This document shows positions 33,817-42,537 of a stretch of DNA of 64,000 nucleotides, in pieces (within the stretch, counting starts at the first letter, position 1; every line of letters starts with the position of its first letter). The stretch is from Desulfobacterales bacterium (lineage in GTDB: Bacteria > Desulfobacterota > Desulfobacteria > Desulfobacterales > SpSt-501). The notes below the pieces were generated by a model. That model made no database searches. It worked only from the letters and a program-made list of their open reading frames with translations, and was not told the origin of the DNA. The stretch spans positions 108,442 through 172,441 of the forward strand of contig JAUQXK010000052.1 in assembly GCA_030834695.1 (NCBI GenBank). The letters run 5' to 3'. The position numbers were made by a program, and so were the translations under genes.

Positions 33817-35712
33817 ATGAAAAAGAAGAAAATATTGGTCGTCGACGACGACCGTGTCATTTTGACCTTTGCGAGCAAGTTGCTCGCCCGGGAAGGCCAT
33901 GAGGTCATAACGGCGGGGGACGGGTTCGAAGCGCTGAACGTGCTCTCAGACTTCACCCCGGACATCATGTTCTTCGATCTGATCATGCCCAAAATCGACG
34001 GTGACAAGCTGATTCAGATCGTCCGCAGCATGCCGGTCCTGAAGAACTGTTTTCTGGTAATCGTCTCGGCGGCGGTGGCCGAGATCGATTTCAATTTCCA
34101 GGATACCGGAGCGGACTATTACGTGGCTAAGGGCCCTTTCAGCGCCATGGCCGAAAACTTTCTATCGGCCATTCGGGCTTCCGAGAACCCACCCACGGCG
34201 GAGGCTCCCAAACCCGTGGTCGGTCTCGAGCACGTCTATGCCCGCCAGTTGACCCGGGAGTTGCTCTCGCGTAACCGGCACCTGGAGACGATCCTTGAAA
34301 GCATGGCCGAGGGCATCCTTGAAGTGTATGCCGGCAAAATCGTCTATGCCAATTCGGCCGCCGTCGCCGTGCTCGGTATTCCCCAACAGAAACTGCTGAC
34401 CGTCTATCCGCCGGACCTGTTCACGGGAAACGTTCGTGATCGGATTGAGAACCTTTTTGCGGCCGTTCCGGGGTTGTCGGCCGAGACCGGGGTGAACCAG
34501 CCCCTAGAGTTCAACGGCCGGCAGGTTATCGTTAAGAAGCTGCCGGTGAAAGGGGATGAGGCGACGGTCATCCTGATGATCACCGACATCACCGAGCGCA
34601 AGCGACTGGAGCTGCAACTCCAGCACGTGCAGAAGATGGAAGCCATCGGCACGATCGCCGCCGGAGTGGCCCACAATTTCCGTAACACGCTGACCGAGAT
34701 TCTGGTGAACAGTCAACTCATCCAGCTCAACCACAAGGATCAGCCGGCGCTGCAGGAAACCACCGGACGGATCAATTCCTCGGTCAAGAAGGGTTCTCGT
34801 TTGGTGGATGGGCTGCTGCATTTCTCGCGCAAACAGATCAACAAAGAGTTCAAAGCCGTCGATTTGGTGACCGTCATTCGTGATACGTCTCAGATCATCG
34901 GGAAATCGTTTGAGGCCCAGATCGAAATTCAGGTCGATCTGCCGGAACGCCTGACGGTCCTGGGTGACACCGCTGGACTGAGTCAGGTCCTGATGAACCT
35001 GTGCACCAACGCCCGAGACGCCATGCCGAATGGCGGGGTGCTGCGGATCGAGGCCCGGCGCGAAGGCCCGCATGCAATCGTCCGCGTTTCGGACACGGGT
35101 ATCGGCATGGACCGTGAAATCATCGAAAAATGCTTCGACCCGTTTTTCACGACAAAGCCGATCGGAAAAGGGACCGGGCTCGGGCTTTCCACCGCTTACG
35201 GCATCATCAAAAGCCATGACGGGTCGATCAACATCCAATCGCGTCCGGGCGCGGGCACAACCTTCGTCCTGCGTTTCCCATCGACGCGGGCGACGGAGGA
35301 GGCGACGGGCGAGGATCAGCAGGCGCTCATTTATGGCAAGGGCGAGTGCGTCCTGCTGGTTGATGACGAGGCTGAAATCCTGCGAGCGATGCAAGGCCTG
35401 CTCAAGACGCTCAACTACCGTCCGCTTTTCGCTGAAAACGGCGCCCAGGCGGTGAGTCTTTATGCGGCCTGGCGCCCGGAAGTGGTGCTTCTGGATGTGA
35501 ACATGCCGGGGATGGATGGTATGGAGTGTGCGCGCCGGATTCTGGAAATCGATCCGGAGGCCCGCATCGTGATGTTTTCAGGCTACGAACCGGCCCAAGG
35601 CAAATTGCCGGACCTGCTTGAGCACAAACTTTTGAAAGGCTATTTGACCAAGCCGGCCGACATTGCCGAACTGAGCCAGTTTCTGGCGAAGGTTCTGCGC
35701 GAAACCACTTAG
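33817..35712 (+). CDS. REC-PAS-histidine kinase-REC protein
   Basis: A 631-residue soluble protein. The N-terminal receiver (1-120, VVDDDR, MFFDLIMPKIDG) is followed by a PAS-like domain (about 155-250), a HisKA region with H-box GVAHNFRNTL (about 284-293), an HATPase (DTGIGMD, GTGLGLSTAYGI) and a C-terminal receiver (LVDDEAE, LLDVNMPGMDG, TKPAD). With a receiver at each end it can both receive phosphate from another kinase and pass it on. It follows the 883-residue kinase by 121 nt, so the two could form one relay. No membrane segment is seen. Confidence 0.9.
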   Translation: MKKKKILVVDDDRVILTFASKLLAREGHEVITAGDGFEALNVLSDFTPDIMFFDLIMPKIDGDKLIQIVRSMPVLKNCFLVIVSAAVAEIDFNFQDTGADYYVAKGPFSAMAENFLSAIRASENPPTAEAPKPVVGLEHVYARQLTRELLSRNRHLETILESMAEGILEVYAGKIVYANSAAVAVLGIPQQKLLTVYPPDLFTGNVRDRIENLFAAVPGLSAETGVNQPLEFNGRQVIVKKLPVKGDEATVILMITDITERKRLELQLQHVQKMEAIGTIAAGVAHNFRNTLTEILVNSQLIQLNHKDQPALQETTGRINSSVKKGSRLVDGLLHFSRKQINKEFKAVDLVTVIRDTSQIIGKSFEAQIEIQVDLPERLTVLGDTAGLSQVLMNLCTNARDAMPNGGVLRIEARREGPHAIVRVSDTGIGMDREIIEKCFDPFFTTKPIGKGTGLGLSTAYGIIKSHDGSINIQSRPGAGTTFVLRFPSTRATEEATGEDQQALIYGKGECVLLVDDEAEILRAMQGLLKTLNYRPLFAENGAQAVSLYAAWRPEVVLLDVNMPGMDGMECARRILEIDPEARIVMFSGYEPAQGKLPDLLEHKLLKGYLTKPADIAELSQFLAKVLRETT

Positions 35713-35862
35713 CCGCTGTTCAGCTCAGACGTTTCAAGCCCTGAATTCAACCAAATTGGTTGAACGGATGGTTGCGGCATGCTGGGGCCGAAAGCCTGAT
35801 CATACCTAATTTTTTGCCGGAACAACAAAACGCTTTTAACCGGATTAGTTGGAGGAATCTGA

Positions 35863-38145
35863 ATGAATTGCTTCAAAGCAGGTGGGGTGATCGTGCTGAT
35901 GGCGGTGTTGCTTATAGGAGGCTGTTCCTCGGATGAGCAGAAGAAGCAGGCGCATTTTGCCAAAGGGCAGGCCTATTTCGAGAAGGGGGAATACAAGGCG
36001 GCGAAGATCGAGCTCAAAAACGCGATCCAGATCGACCCGAAGTTCGTTGCAGCGCACCTGCGGCTGGCCGAGACCAGCCTGAAGCTGGGCGAAGCGCAGG
36101 AAGCGTTTCGGGCCTATTCGTCCGTGGCGGAATTAGAACCGGGCAACCTCGAGGCCCAGCTCAAACTGGCTACATTTCTGATGTTGGCGCAGAAGTTCGA
36201 CGAGTCCCGCAAGCGGGTGGACGGAATCCTCGAGCGGGAGCCGAATCATATCGAGGCGCTGCTGTTGCTGGCCACTTTATTGGACCACGAAAAAGACGTG
36301 TTCGAAGCAGGCAACGTTTTTCGCAAAGTGATCGATATCAACAGTCGAGAGAGCCGAGCGTATTTAGGACTGGCGCGAGTGCTGGCGCAGCAGGGCAAGG
36401 CGGAGGAGGCTGAGCGCGTGCTGTTGCAGACACTGGCCATCGAGCCCGCCTCGATCAAGAACCGCATGGCGGTGTTCAGCTTTTACGTCAGCCAGCGCAA
36501 ATTCGAGAAAGCTGAGGAACATATCCGGCAAGTGGTGGCCGAGCATCCCGGGGATGCGGAGTTGCTGATCACACAGGGCAATTTCTACCTGGGGCTCAAA
36601 AAAACCGATGCGGCGGAGGCCGCTTACCGCAAAGCCGCTGAGGTGGAGCCCAGAAGCAGCAAGCCCTTCATGGTGTTGGCGGGTTTTTACGGCAGCGTGG
36701 GTCAGAAGGATCAGGCGTTGGAGATGTACCGCCGGGCGCGGGAACTCGAGCCGGAGAACGTGAACATCACCAGCGCCCTGGCGCGGTTTTACCTGTCGCA
36801 GGGCGAGGTGGCCGAGGCCCAAAAGGAGAATGCGGCTGTTTTGCAGAAGCGGCCGAAGTATTTCCCGGCGCGGATGCTGCAAAGCGAGCTTTTGATCGCC
36901 GCGCGCGACTTCGGGCCGGCGGTGGAGGTGTTGAACCAGTTGATCCAGGAGGAGCCAAAATCCGCGCGGGCCCACTACTTCAAGGGGCTGGCGCATTTTG
37001 GGCAGGGCGATATGCGCCTGGCGCAGGCCGCACTGGGCAAGGCGTTGGATCTGGAGGCCGGCAACTTGCGGGCGCACCTGCTCCTGGCGGAGATCTTTTT
37101 AAGGGAGCGCGATGCCGAGCGCGCCCGGCGGGAAGTGGAGGCGGCGCTGAAGGTCGATCCGCAGAACTATCAGGCGCGGATGCTCTTGGGCAACATCCAT
37201 CTCGGCCAGAAGAAGTTCGCCGAGTCCCAGGCCGCCTATGAAGCGTTGATCAAGGCCGAGCCGAACAACCCCGCCGGCTATTTCCGACTGGGGACCCTGC
37301 AGCAGGCGCGCAAGCAATACGAGCTGGCGCTGGCCAGTTACGACAAGGCGCTGGCGATCAACCCGAACCTGTTGGACGTCTTTAGCGGGGTGGTTCAGGT
37401 TTATGCCGAACAGAAGAAGTACGATGCGGCCCTGGATCGCTGCCACAAGCAGCTTATTCAGGTGGGAGTGAACTCCGCCGCCGCCGGAATGGTTCACAAC
37501 CTCATGGGCGGGCTGCACCTGGCCAAAAACGATGCGCCCGCCGCGGAGGATGCCTTCCGCTCCGCGATCCAGAAGAACCCCAACCTGATGGCGCCCTATT
37601 ACGCCCTGGCGGGCATTTATCTCAGGGAACGGCAGGCCGACAAGGCGGTGGAGCAGTTCACCCAGTTGCTGGCTGTCAACCCGAAGCAGGCCGGCGCGCA
37701 CATGATGATTGCAGTGATCTATGATTCACAGAAAAAGCCTGAAATGTCCGAGAAGCACTACCGGGCTTGTCTGGAGATCGACCCTAAGTTTGCACCGGCT
37801 GCCAACAACCTCGCCTACCTGCTGGCGGATGGCGACCGCGACCTGAACGAGGCTTTGAAGTATGCACAAACCGCCAAGGGGATCCTGCCTGAGGAGCCCA
37901 GCGTGATGGACACGTTGGGCTGGGTTTATTACAAAAAAGGGCTTAACGATTCGGCGATCGCCGAGTTTAGGTCCAGCCTGGCCAAGGCAGCTGAGAACCC
38001 GACCGTGATCTTTCACTTGGGGTTGGCCTACCACAAGAAAGGCGAATCGGAGAAGGCCAGGGCTGAACTGAAGCGGGCCTTGGAGTTGAGCAGCGGTTTT
38101 GATGGCGCCGACCAGGCTCGGGCGCTCCTGGCGGAGATGAAATAG
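35863..38145 (+). CDS. prsT: PrsT-type TPR lipoprotein
   Basis: A 760-residue lipoprotein: signal peptide with lipobox LLIGGC (Cys 21), then an almost continuous solenoid of about 20 TPR units from residue 30 to the end (for example AYFEKGEYKAAKIELKNAIQ, AYLGLARVLAQQGKAEEAER). The size, lipobox and near full-length TPR array match PrsT, the TPR protein of PEP-CTERM/XrtA exopolysaccharide systems. GGAGG precedes the ATG. It lies about 2.6 kb upstream of the polysaccharide cluster, so a role as periplasmic scaffold in export is likely but inferred; other TPR lipoproteins (BamD or PilW-like) are alternatives. Confidence 0.75.
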   Translation: MNCFKAGGVIVLMAVLLIGGCSSDEQKKQAHFAKGQAYFEKGEYKAAKIELKNAIQIDPKFVAAHLRLAETSLKLGEAQEAFRAYSSVAELEPGNLEAQLKLATFLMLAQKFDESRKRVDGILEREPNHIEALLLLATLLDHEKDVFEAGNVFRKVIDINSRESRAYLGLARVLAQQGKAEEAERVLLQTLAIEPASIKNRMAVFSFYVSQRKFEKAEEHIRQVVAEHPGDAELLITQGNFYLGLKKTDAAEAAYRKAAEVEPRSSKPFMVLAGFYGSVGQKDQALEMYRRARELEPENVNITSALARFYLSQGEVAEAQKENAAVLQKRPKYFPARMLQSELLIAARDFGPAVEVLNQLIQEEPKSARAHYFKGLAHFGQGDMRLAQAALGKALDLEAGNLRAHLLLAEIFLRERDAERARREVEAALKVDPQNYQARMLLGNIHLGQKKFAESQAAYEALIKAEPNNPAGYFRLGTLQQARKQYELALASYDKALAINPNLLDVFSGVVQVYAEQKKYDAALDRCHKQLIQVGVNSAAAGMVHNLMGGLHLAKNDAPAAEDAFRSAIQKNPNLMAPYYALAGIYLRERQADKAVEQFTQLLAVNPKQAGAHMMIAVIYDSQKKPEMSEKHYRACLEIDPKFAPAANNLAYLLADGDRDLNEALKYAQTAKGILPEEPSVMDTLGWVYYKKGLNDSAIAEFRSSLAKAAENPTVIFHLGLAYHKKGESEKARAELKRALELSSGFDGADQARALLAEMK

Positions 38146-38195
38146 AAAAGATGGCGGAAGTTGCAAGGCCGAGAGCCGAAGAAGAAGCGAAGAAA

Positions 38196-38214
38196 GTGCG
38201 CTAAAGTGCCTAAA
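38196..38214 (+). repeat. Composite 9-mer repeat, copy D-left (partial)
   Basis: One 10-mer GTGCGCTAAA and one 9-mer GTGCCTAAA on the plus strand, in the gap after prsT. It is a shorter member of the family and is inverted relative to copy D-right across 45 nt. Confidence 0.8.
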
Positions 38215-38259
38215 ATTGAAAGAAAAGAGATGGTGGCGGTTTTTGAAAACCTTACGCGC

Positions 38260-38287
38260 CTAAGCGCACTTTAGGCATTTCAGGCAC
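38260..38287 (-). repeat. Composite 9-mer repeat, copy D-right (partial)
   Basis: Three units (9, 9, 10 bp) read on the minus strand. It ends 6 nt before the ATG at 38294 and replaces the place where a ribosome site is expected. Confidence 0.82.
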
Positions 38288-38293
38288 TTATTT

Positions 38294-39436
38294 ATGCGTT
38301 TTTTTTCCATTAGTATCCTGTGCGCGTGTATTCTGATCCCGCCGGCTTTCTACCTGCTCAGCGTACAGATCACGGAGCGGCAGGTCGAAGAGTACATCGC
38401 GAGCAGAATTGAAGAGACCTACACGGGTGATCCGCAGGCGCTGCTTGACGGCAGTGCCCGCCTGGAGGATGTGCTCGAGACCAACATCAATCGCTACCTT
38501 TCCGAAAGCGTTCTGGTTCGATACGGATTTGCGCTGCATGTCAGTGTGACCACTCGATCCGGCAGGTCTGTATTCCCCTCGCAACTTGAGACACGAGAAC
38601 CCGGTCCATCCGATGTCCGACGCGTAGCCATGGAAAATTTTGCTTTATTGAATGAAGGGTTGACAGTGCATGTGGAGGCGCAACTTGGGCATAATCGCTT
38701 GATTTCAAATCTTTTGCTGGGCGTTTATGTCCTGGCCGCCCTGATCACCCTTTTGGTTCACTACCGATCTGCCAGCCGTAAAACCGTCCGGGAGGAGGAA
38801 GAACGGAGTCGTGAGATGAACCGGCTGGCGGCGCTTGAGCAGTCCAATACGGTCCGCCTATCCGAGCTGCAGCAGCAGCGGGAACGGTTGGTAGGCGAAT
38901 TCGGTAATTTGAAGTCGGCCTTGCAGAACGAGCGCGAGCGTGCGGAGCGCAACGAGTACGACCTGATTGCAGAGGTCGAACTTCTTGAAAAGAAACTGGC
39001 CGAAAATTTGGCGCTCCAGGAAACGCAGCAGACCGAGATCGAGGCGTTCAGAGAAAAATTCACTCTTCTTGAGAAGGAACAGCGCCGTGAGGACAAGGGC
39101 CGCCAAAAGGCCTTTGCCGCTTATCAGAAGCGATTCGCCTCGTTGTACAAAAACATCCTCGTGAGCGAGCGCGCGGTAGAAGGCTTCATGGAGCTTAACG
39201 AAGAAATGCGGCTTAAAGCCGAAGAGGTCATCCATCAGCTGGATGCGACTCCGGATTTGGTCACCATCAAGCGCAAGGTTTTCGGAAAGAAGAACCGTGA
39301 AACGGTTTTGGAGGTGGTCTTCGCCTATCGAGGCCGGTTATACTTTCGTCGGGGCCCCGACCGACGTGTCGAGATCGCCGCCATCGGGACCAAAAACACC
39401 CAATCCCGAGAGTTGGAGTTCCTATCGAGCCTCTAA
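38294..39436 (+). CDS. Membrane coiled-coil protein with periplasmic domain
   Basis: A 380-residue protein of unknown family. It has an N-terminal membrane helix (about 3-24), a periplasmic region of about 110 residues (25-135), a second membrane helix (136-157), a long cytoplasmic coiled coil (160-275, very rich in E, R, Q and L) and a C-terminal domain (276-380) with KRKVFGKKNRETVLEVVFAYRGRLYF. The layout is like a sensor or receptor (periplasmic domain between two helices, then a signalling coil) but there is no HAMP, kinase or cyclase domain. It lies 148 nt after prsT with a repeat pair between and is followed by a convergent response-regulator gene. Confidence 0.75.
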   Translation: MRFFSISILCACILIPPAFYLLSVQITERQVEEYIASRIEETYTGDPQALLDGSARLEDVLETNINRYLSESVLVRYGFALHVSVTTRSGRSVFPSQLETREPGPSDVRRVAMENFALLNEGLTVHVEAQLGHNRLISNLLLGVYVLAALITLLVHYRSASRKTVREEEERSREMNRLAALEQSNTVRLSELQQQRERLVGEFGNLKSALQNERERAERNEYDLIAEVELLEKKLAENLALQETQQTEIEAFREKFTLLEKEQRREDKGRQKAFAAYQKRFASLYKNILVSERAVEGFMELNEEMRLKAEEVIHQLDATPDLVTIKRKVFGKKNRETVLEVVFAYRGRLYFRRGPDRRVEIAAIGTKNTQSRELEFLSSL

Positions 39437-39515
39437 GGCGGTTCATCGCCTCAATTCGAGCAACGGTATGAGGTCCGACTTGAAAGGTTCAACCGTTAAA
39501 CCGAGCTCAAGGGGC

Positions 39516-39893
39516 TTAGCCCGCTTTCTTGCTAAGCAATGCAGCTACGTGCCGATCGAGATCCGCCAGCTCAAACGGTTTGTCGATGACCATATCGGCT
39601 TCGGCTTCGGTGGCCAGCGCGCCCGGCTGCTCCCCCCAACCCGTAATAGCGATGACCGGAGTCGTCGGGTATTTCTTTTTAATTATGGAAATGACGCCCA
39701 CACCGCTGATTTCCGGCATTACCAGATCAGTGATGACCAGATCGATCGTGCCTTCATTCTGCTCGAATAGTTTCAAGCCGTCGAGTCCATTGTAGGCCGT
39801 CAACACCTCGTACTGCTGACTGAGGAAGCTGTGAAGCCCGGCTACAGTTTCCCGGCTGTCATCGATCACCAGCAATCGGAATTTTTTTTCCAT
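39516..39893 (-). CDS. Single-domain response regulator (CheY-like)
   Basis: A 125-residue receiver domain from ATG 39893 (GAGG 5 nt upstream; GTG 39899 is also in frame). It has the acidic pair IDDS near residues 10-13, phospho-acceptor in ITDLVMPEISG (about 53-63), the conserved threonine in AITGWG and lysine in DKPFE (about 104-108). No output domain is attached, so it should work by protein contact. It faces the coiled-coil gene tail-to-tail. One of the nearby hybrid kinases could be its donor. Confidence 0.9.
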   Translation of the reverse strand: MEKKFRLLVIDDSRETVAGLHSFLSQQYEVLTAYNGLDGLKLFEQNEGTIDLVITDLVMPEISGVGVISIIKKKYPTTPVIAITGWGEQPGALATEAEADMVIDKPFELADLDRHVAALLSKKAG

Positions 39894-40756
39894 TTCCACC
39901 TCTGCTCAAGATAAAATACGGGTGAGATAGCTTGCCCAATAGTTGTCTGCTGGATTTTCATAATATACTGATCAGTGTAGGAAGGCAAGTACAAGACAAT
40001 GCTACAAGACACTGCTGCGCCAGGCAAGAGCGGCCTGTAAACCTGAACGGCCTCGTTGGGTCTCCTTCCATGTTGCTCTGCATTTCGTCTGCGCTGCCGA
40101 GGGGGGCTTTACTCGATATTCCCACCTCATGTTCAAACGAGTGCCAGCATCATGTCAGCGGCCTTATCGTTGGGTGACTTGAAAAACAAGCAAAAGTGAT
40201 GATATAACTTTTATTACCCAATTATATTTATTCAACTATACACTTCGATGCAAAATGAATAAGTTTAGGTGTGATTATGGCCGCTCGGCAAGCATAAGCT
40301 GATCTTACATGTTGAAACTATTCCCTAAAAATGTAGATACAGGGTTTGATAACTACCGAAGACGACTGCTGATTAACGGCATGCTAATTGCTTTAGCCAA
40401 GGCACCTTGTTGACGATTGGCTGAACAGGTGAAAACTTAACTTTTATGAAAATTTAAGCTATCATTAAAGCATAAGGCGGATCACCCATAGAATTCTATC
40501 AATATTTCCGGAAAACTGCCGAATATAGCCACACGGGTACATCAGAACATGGTTGAGGATTCTACTGTTTTATTCCCGCAGGTGAATCAAATTGGTCGAC
40601 ATGCGTTTCACCCATTGAGACATCGCCAGAAATTGAGCCAGCGGCCATAGCGTCAACCTATAATGAAATCAGATTGTTTTGGGTTTAAGAGTCAGTTCGT
40701 CTTGTAGACCCTGCCAAAATTACAGGCCCAAATAGATCACATTCGGAAGGATGCCC
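39894..40756. other. Long AT-rich non-coding region before the polysaccharide cluster
   Basis: An 863-nt gap whose base composition is clearly more AT-rich than the flanking genes. I see no ORF with coding character. A perfect TATAAT at 40659-40664 could be the -10 box of the downstream operon, but no good -35 box sits 17 nt before it. A 6-bp inverted repeat AGCCAA/TTGGCT lies near 40395-40422. No GEMM (c-di-GMP) riboswitch core was found by eye. Confidence 0.5.
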
Positions 40757-42352
40757 ATGAATACTGCCAAACGCCGCGAAGGCCCAAGCGCCGGCCATTA
40801 CCTGTCGGTAATTTCTCGTCGACGCTGGTTTCTTATAACGCCTTTCTGTGTGGCGATACTCGTCGGAATGGTACTGGCCGTTAAGCTGCCCAAACTCTAT
40901 GAGGCGAGTACGCTCATTTTCGTGCAACCCCAGAGGGTTCCGGAAAAAATCGTAACACCGGTCGTCGACAAGGATGTCGAAAACCGGATCAACACGCTTT
41001 CCCAGCAGATCATGAGCCGGAGCAACCTTGAACGGGTCATCGCAAAGTTCGATCTCTTCACGGATGCAAAATCGAGCGGCATGCTGATCGAGGATAAGCT
41101 CACCATTTTACGCAAGCGCATAAAGGTTGAGGTGGGCCGCACCCGTTCGAGCAAGGATACCGACTCTTTTTCCATCATCTACCAGGGTTATGATCCCCAA
41201 ACCACCATGAAAGTGGCAAATGGGCTGGCCACCTTTTTCATCGACGAAAACCTCAAGGTGCGGGAGGGGATGGCCGTCGGCACCAGCGATTTTCTCGACT
41301 CCGAGCTAGAGGCGATGCGTAAACGCCTGGAGGACCAGGAGCAACTACTGAAGAAATTTCGTGAAAAGAATATGGGCGAATTGCCCGAGCAATTGGACTC
41401 GAACCTGCGCATTCTGGAGCGGCTTAATCAGCAGCTGGCGCAGAAGGAGGAGAGCCTGCGAAGTGCGCGGGTCTCCCTGGCAGCGCTTGAGAGTGAAATC
41501 GCCATCAAGCAGAGCGCATTGGCGGCTCTGGCGCCGCCGCCAGGCCCGACCACCCCGGGCCGGGAGAGCGAGGACCAAATGAGCCTCGATCAACTCCGGG
41601 ATAAGCTCGCCGGCCTCCAGTCCAGCTATACGGACCAGCACCCTGACGTCGTGCGCCTAAAAGCCAAGGTTAGAAAGCTTGAGAAGCAACAGACGGGAAC
41701 GGGTCAGGGTTCGGATTCGGCAACATCGGCACCGGTTGATGCCGCTTCGTCCGTCCGGCGTTATACTTCGGCTCAGCTAAACGCGGAAGCGGTGCGACAG
41801 AAGACCGTCATCAACGGTTCGATCAATGCCCTGGAGGTGGATATCGTTCGTTTGAACCAGGAGATACGGGATTACCAGCGTCGGGTCGAGGCTGCGCCCA
41901 AGCGTGAGCAAGAGCTTCTAACCATCAAGCGGGACTACGATAACATCCGATCCTCATATAACTCGCTTCTTAACCGTAAACTGGAAGCCGATATCGCCGT
42001 TAACATGGAGCGGAAGCAAAAGGGCGAGCAGTTTCAGATTGTCGATGTCGCCCGGCTTCCGGAGAAGCCTATTTCGCCTGATTATCGAAAGCTTTTCTTG
42101 ATAACGGTCTTGGCTGGACTGGGCCTGGGTGGGGGCTTGGTCTTCGTTCTTGAAATTACGGACACATCGGTGAGGCGTTTGGATAAACTCGAGGAGGAGA
42201 TCGGGTTGCCCGTGCTAACTACGGTCCCCAGGATCTTCGATGAAGATGACCACCGGTGGCATCGTATGAAAATAATGGCGACAGCGGCATCCCTTGTGGT
42301 GGCTTTCATTCTCACCGCCGCTTTCGCAGTCATGGCGTTTCATGGAGTATAG
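40757..42352 (+). CDS. Polysaccharide chain-length determinant (Wzc/GumC-type, no kinase)
   Basis: A 531-residue inner-membrane co-polymerase. The ATG at 40757 is chosen because GGAAGG lies 6 nt before it. A Wzz domain has one membrane helix near 25-46, a large periplasmic coiled-coil region (about 170-440, KLAGLQSSYTDQHPDVVRLKAKVRKLE) and the typical PEKPISPDYRKL before the second helix (about 440-462); an extra C-terminal hydrophobic segment follows (about 508-528). The kinase is a separate gene downstream, as in Gram-positive and XrtA-type systems. It sets polymer length and couples to the export pore. First gene of the cluster. Confidence 0.9.
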   Translation: MNTAKRREGPSAGHYLSVISRRRWFLITPFCVAILVGMVLAVKLPKLYEASTLIFVQPQRVPEKIVTPVVDKDVENRINTLSQQIMSRSNLERVIAKFDLFTDAKSSGMLIEDKLTILRKRIKVEVGRTRSSKDTDSFSIIYQGYDPQTTMKVANGLATFFIDENLKVREGMAVGTSDFLDSELEAMRKRLEDQEQLLKKFREKNMGELPEQLDSNLRILERLNQQLAQKEESLRSARVSLAALESEIAIKQSALAALAPPPGPTTPGRESEDQMSLDQLRDKLAGLQSSYTDQHPDVVRLKAKVRKLEKQQTGTGQGSDSATSAPVDAASSVRRYTSAQLNAEAVRQKTVINGSINALEVDIVRLNQEIRDYQRRVEAAPKREQELLTIKRDYDNIRSSYNSLLNRKLEADIAVNMERKQKGEQFQIVDVARLPEKPISPDYRKLFLITVLAGLGLGGGLVFVLEITDTSVRRLDKLEEEIGLPVLTTVPRIFDEDDHRWHRMKIMATAASLVVAFILTAAFAVMAFHGV

Positions 42353-42537
42353 GGCGTTTTCGCTACGGACCCAATGGTCCGGTTGGGTTATGATGGCGGC
42401 GAAAAGCCGGAGTGCTATCGCGGTCTAATCCGGCCGGCCGCAACGGCCATACACGGCGCAACGCGTGGGCGCCTCACGGTTTGAGCTGAAGATCCCACGC
42501 TGAAAACCAGCAATCAACCACCAGTAGAGGTGATACG

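Noticed and set aside
39932..40177. 81-codon frame in the AT-rich gap
   Set aside because: No ribosome site, no motif, and composition typical of non-coding DNA.
40268..40282. Possible sigma-54 promoter in the gap before the polysaccharide operon
   Set aside because: GG and GC are correctly spaced but the flanking bases match the -24 and -12 boxes poorly, and the site is nearly 500 nt from the first gene.
39894..40756. Possible c-di-GMP (GEMM) riboswitch before the polysaccharide operon
   Set aside because: I could not find the conserved core segments or a paired P1 stem by eye.
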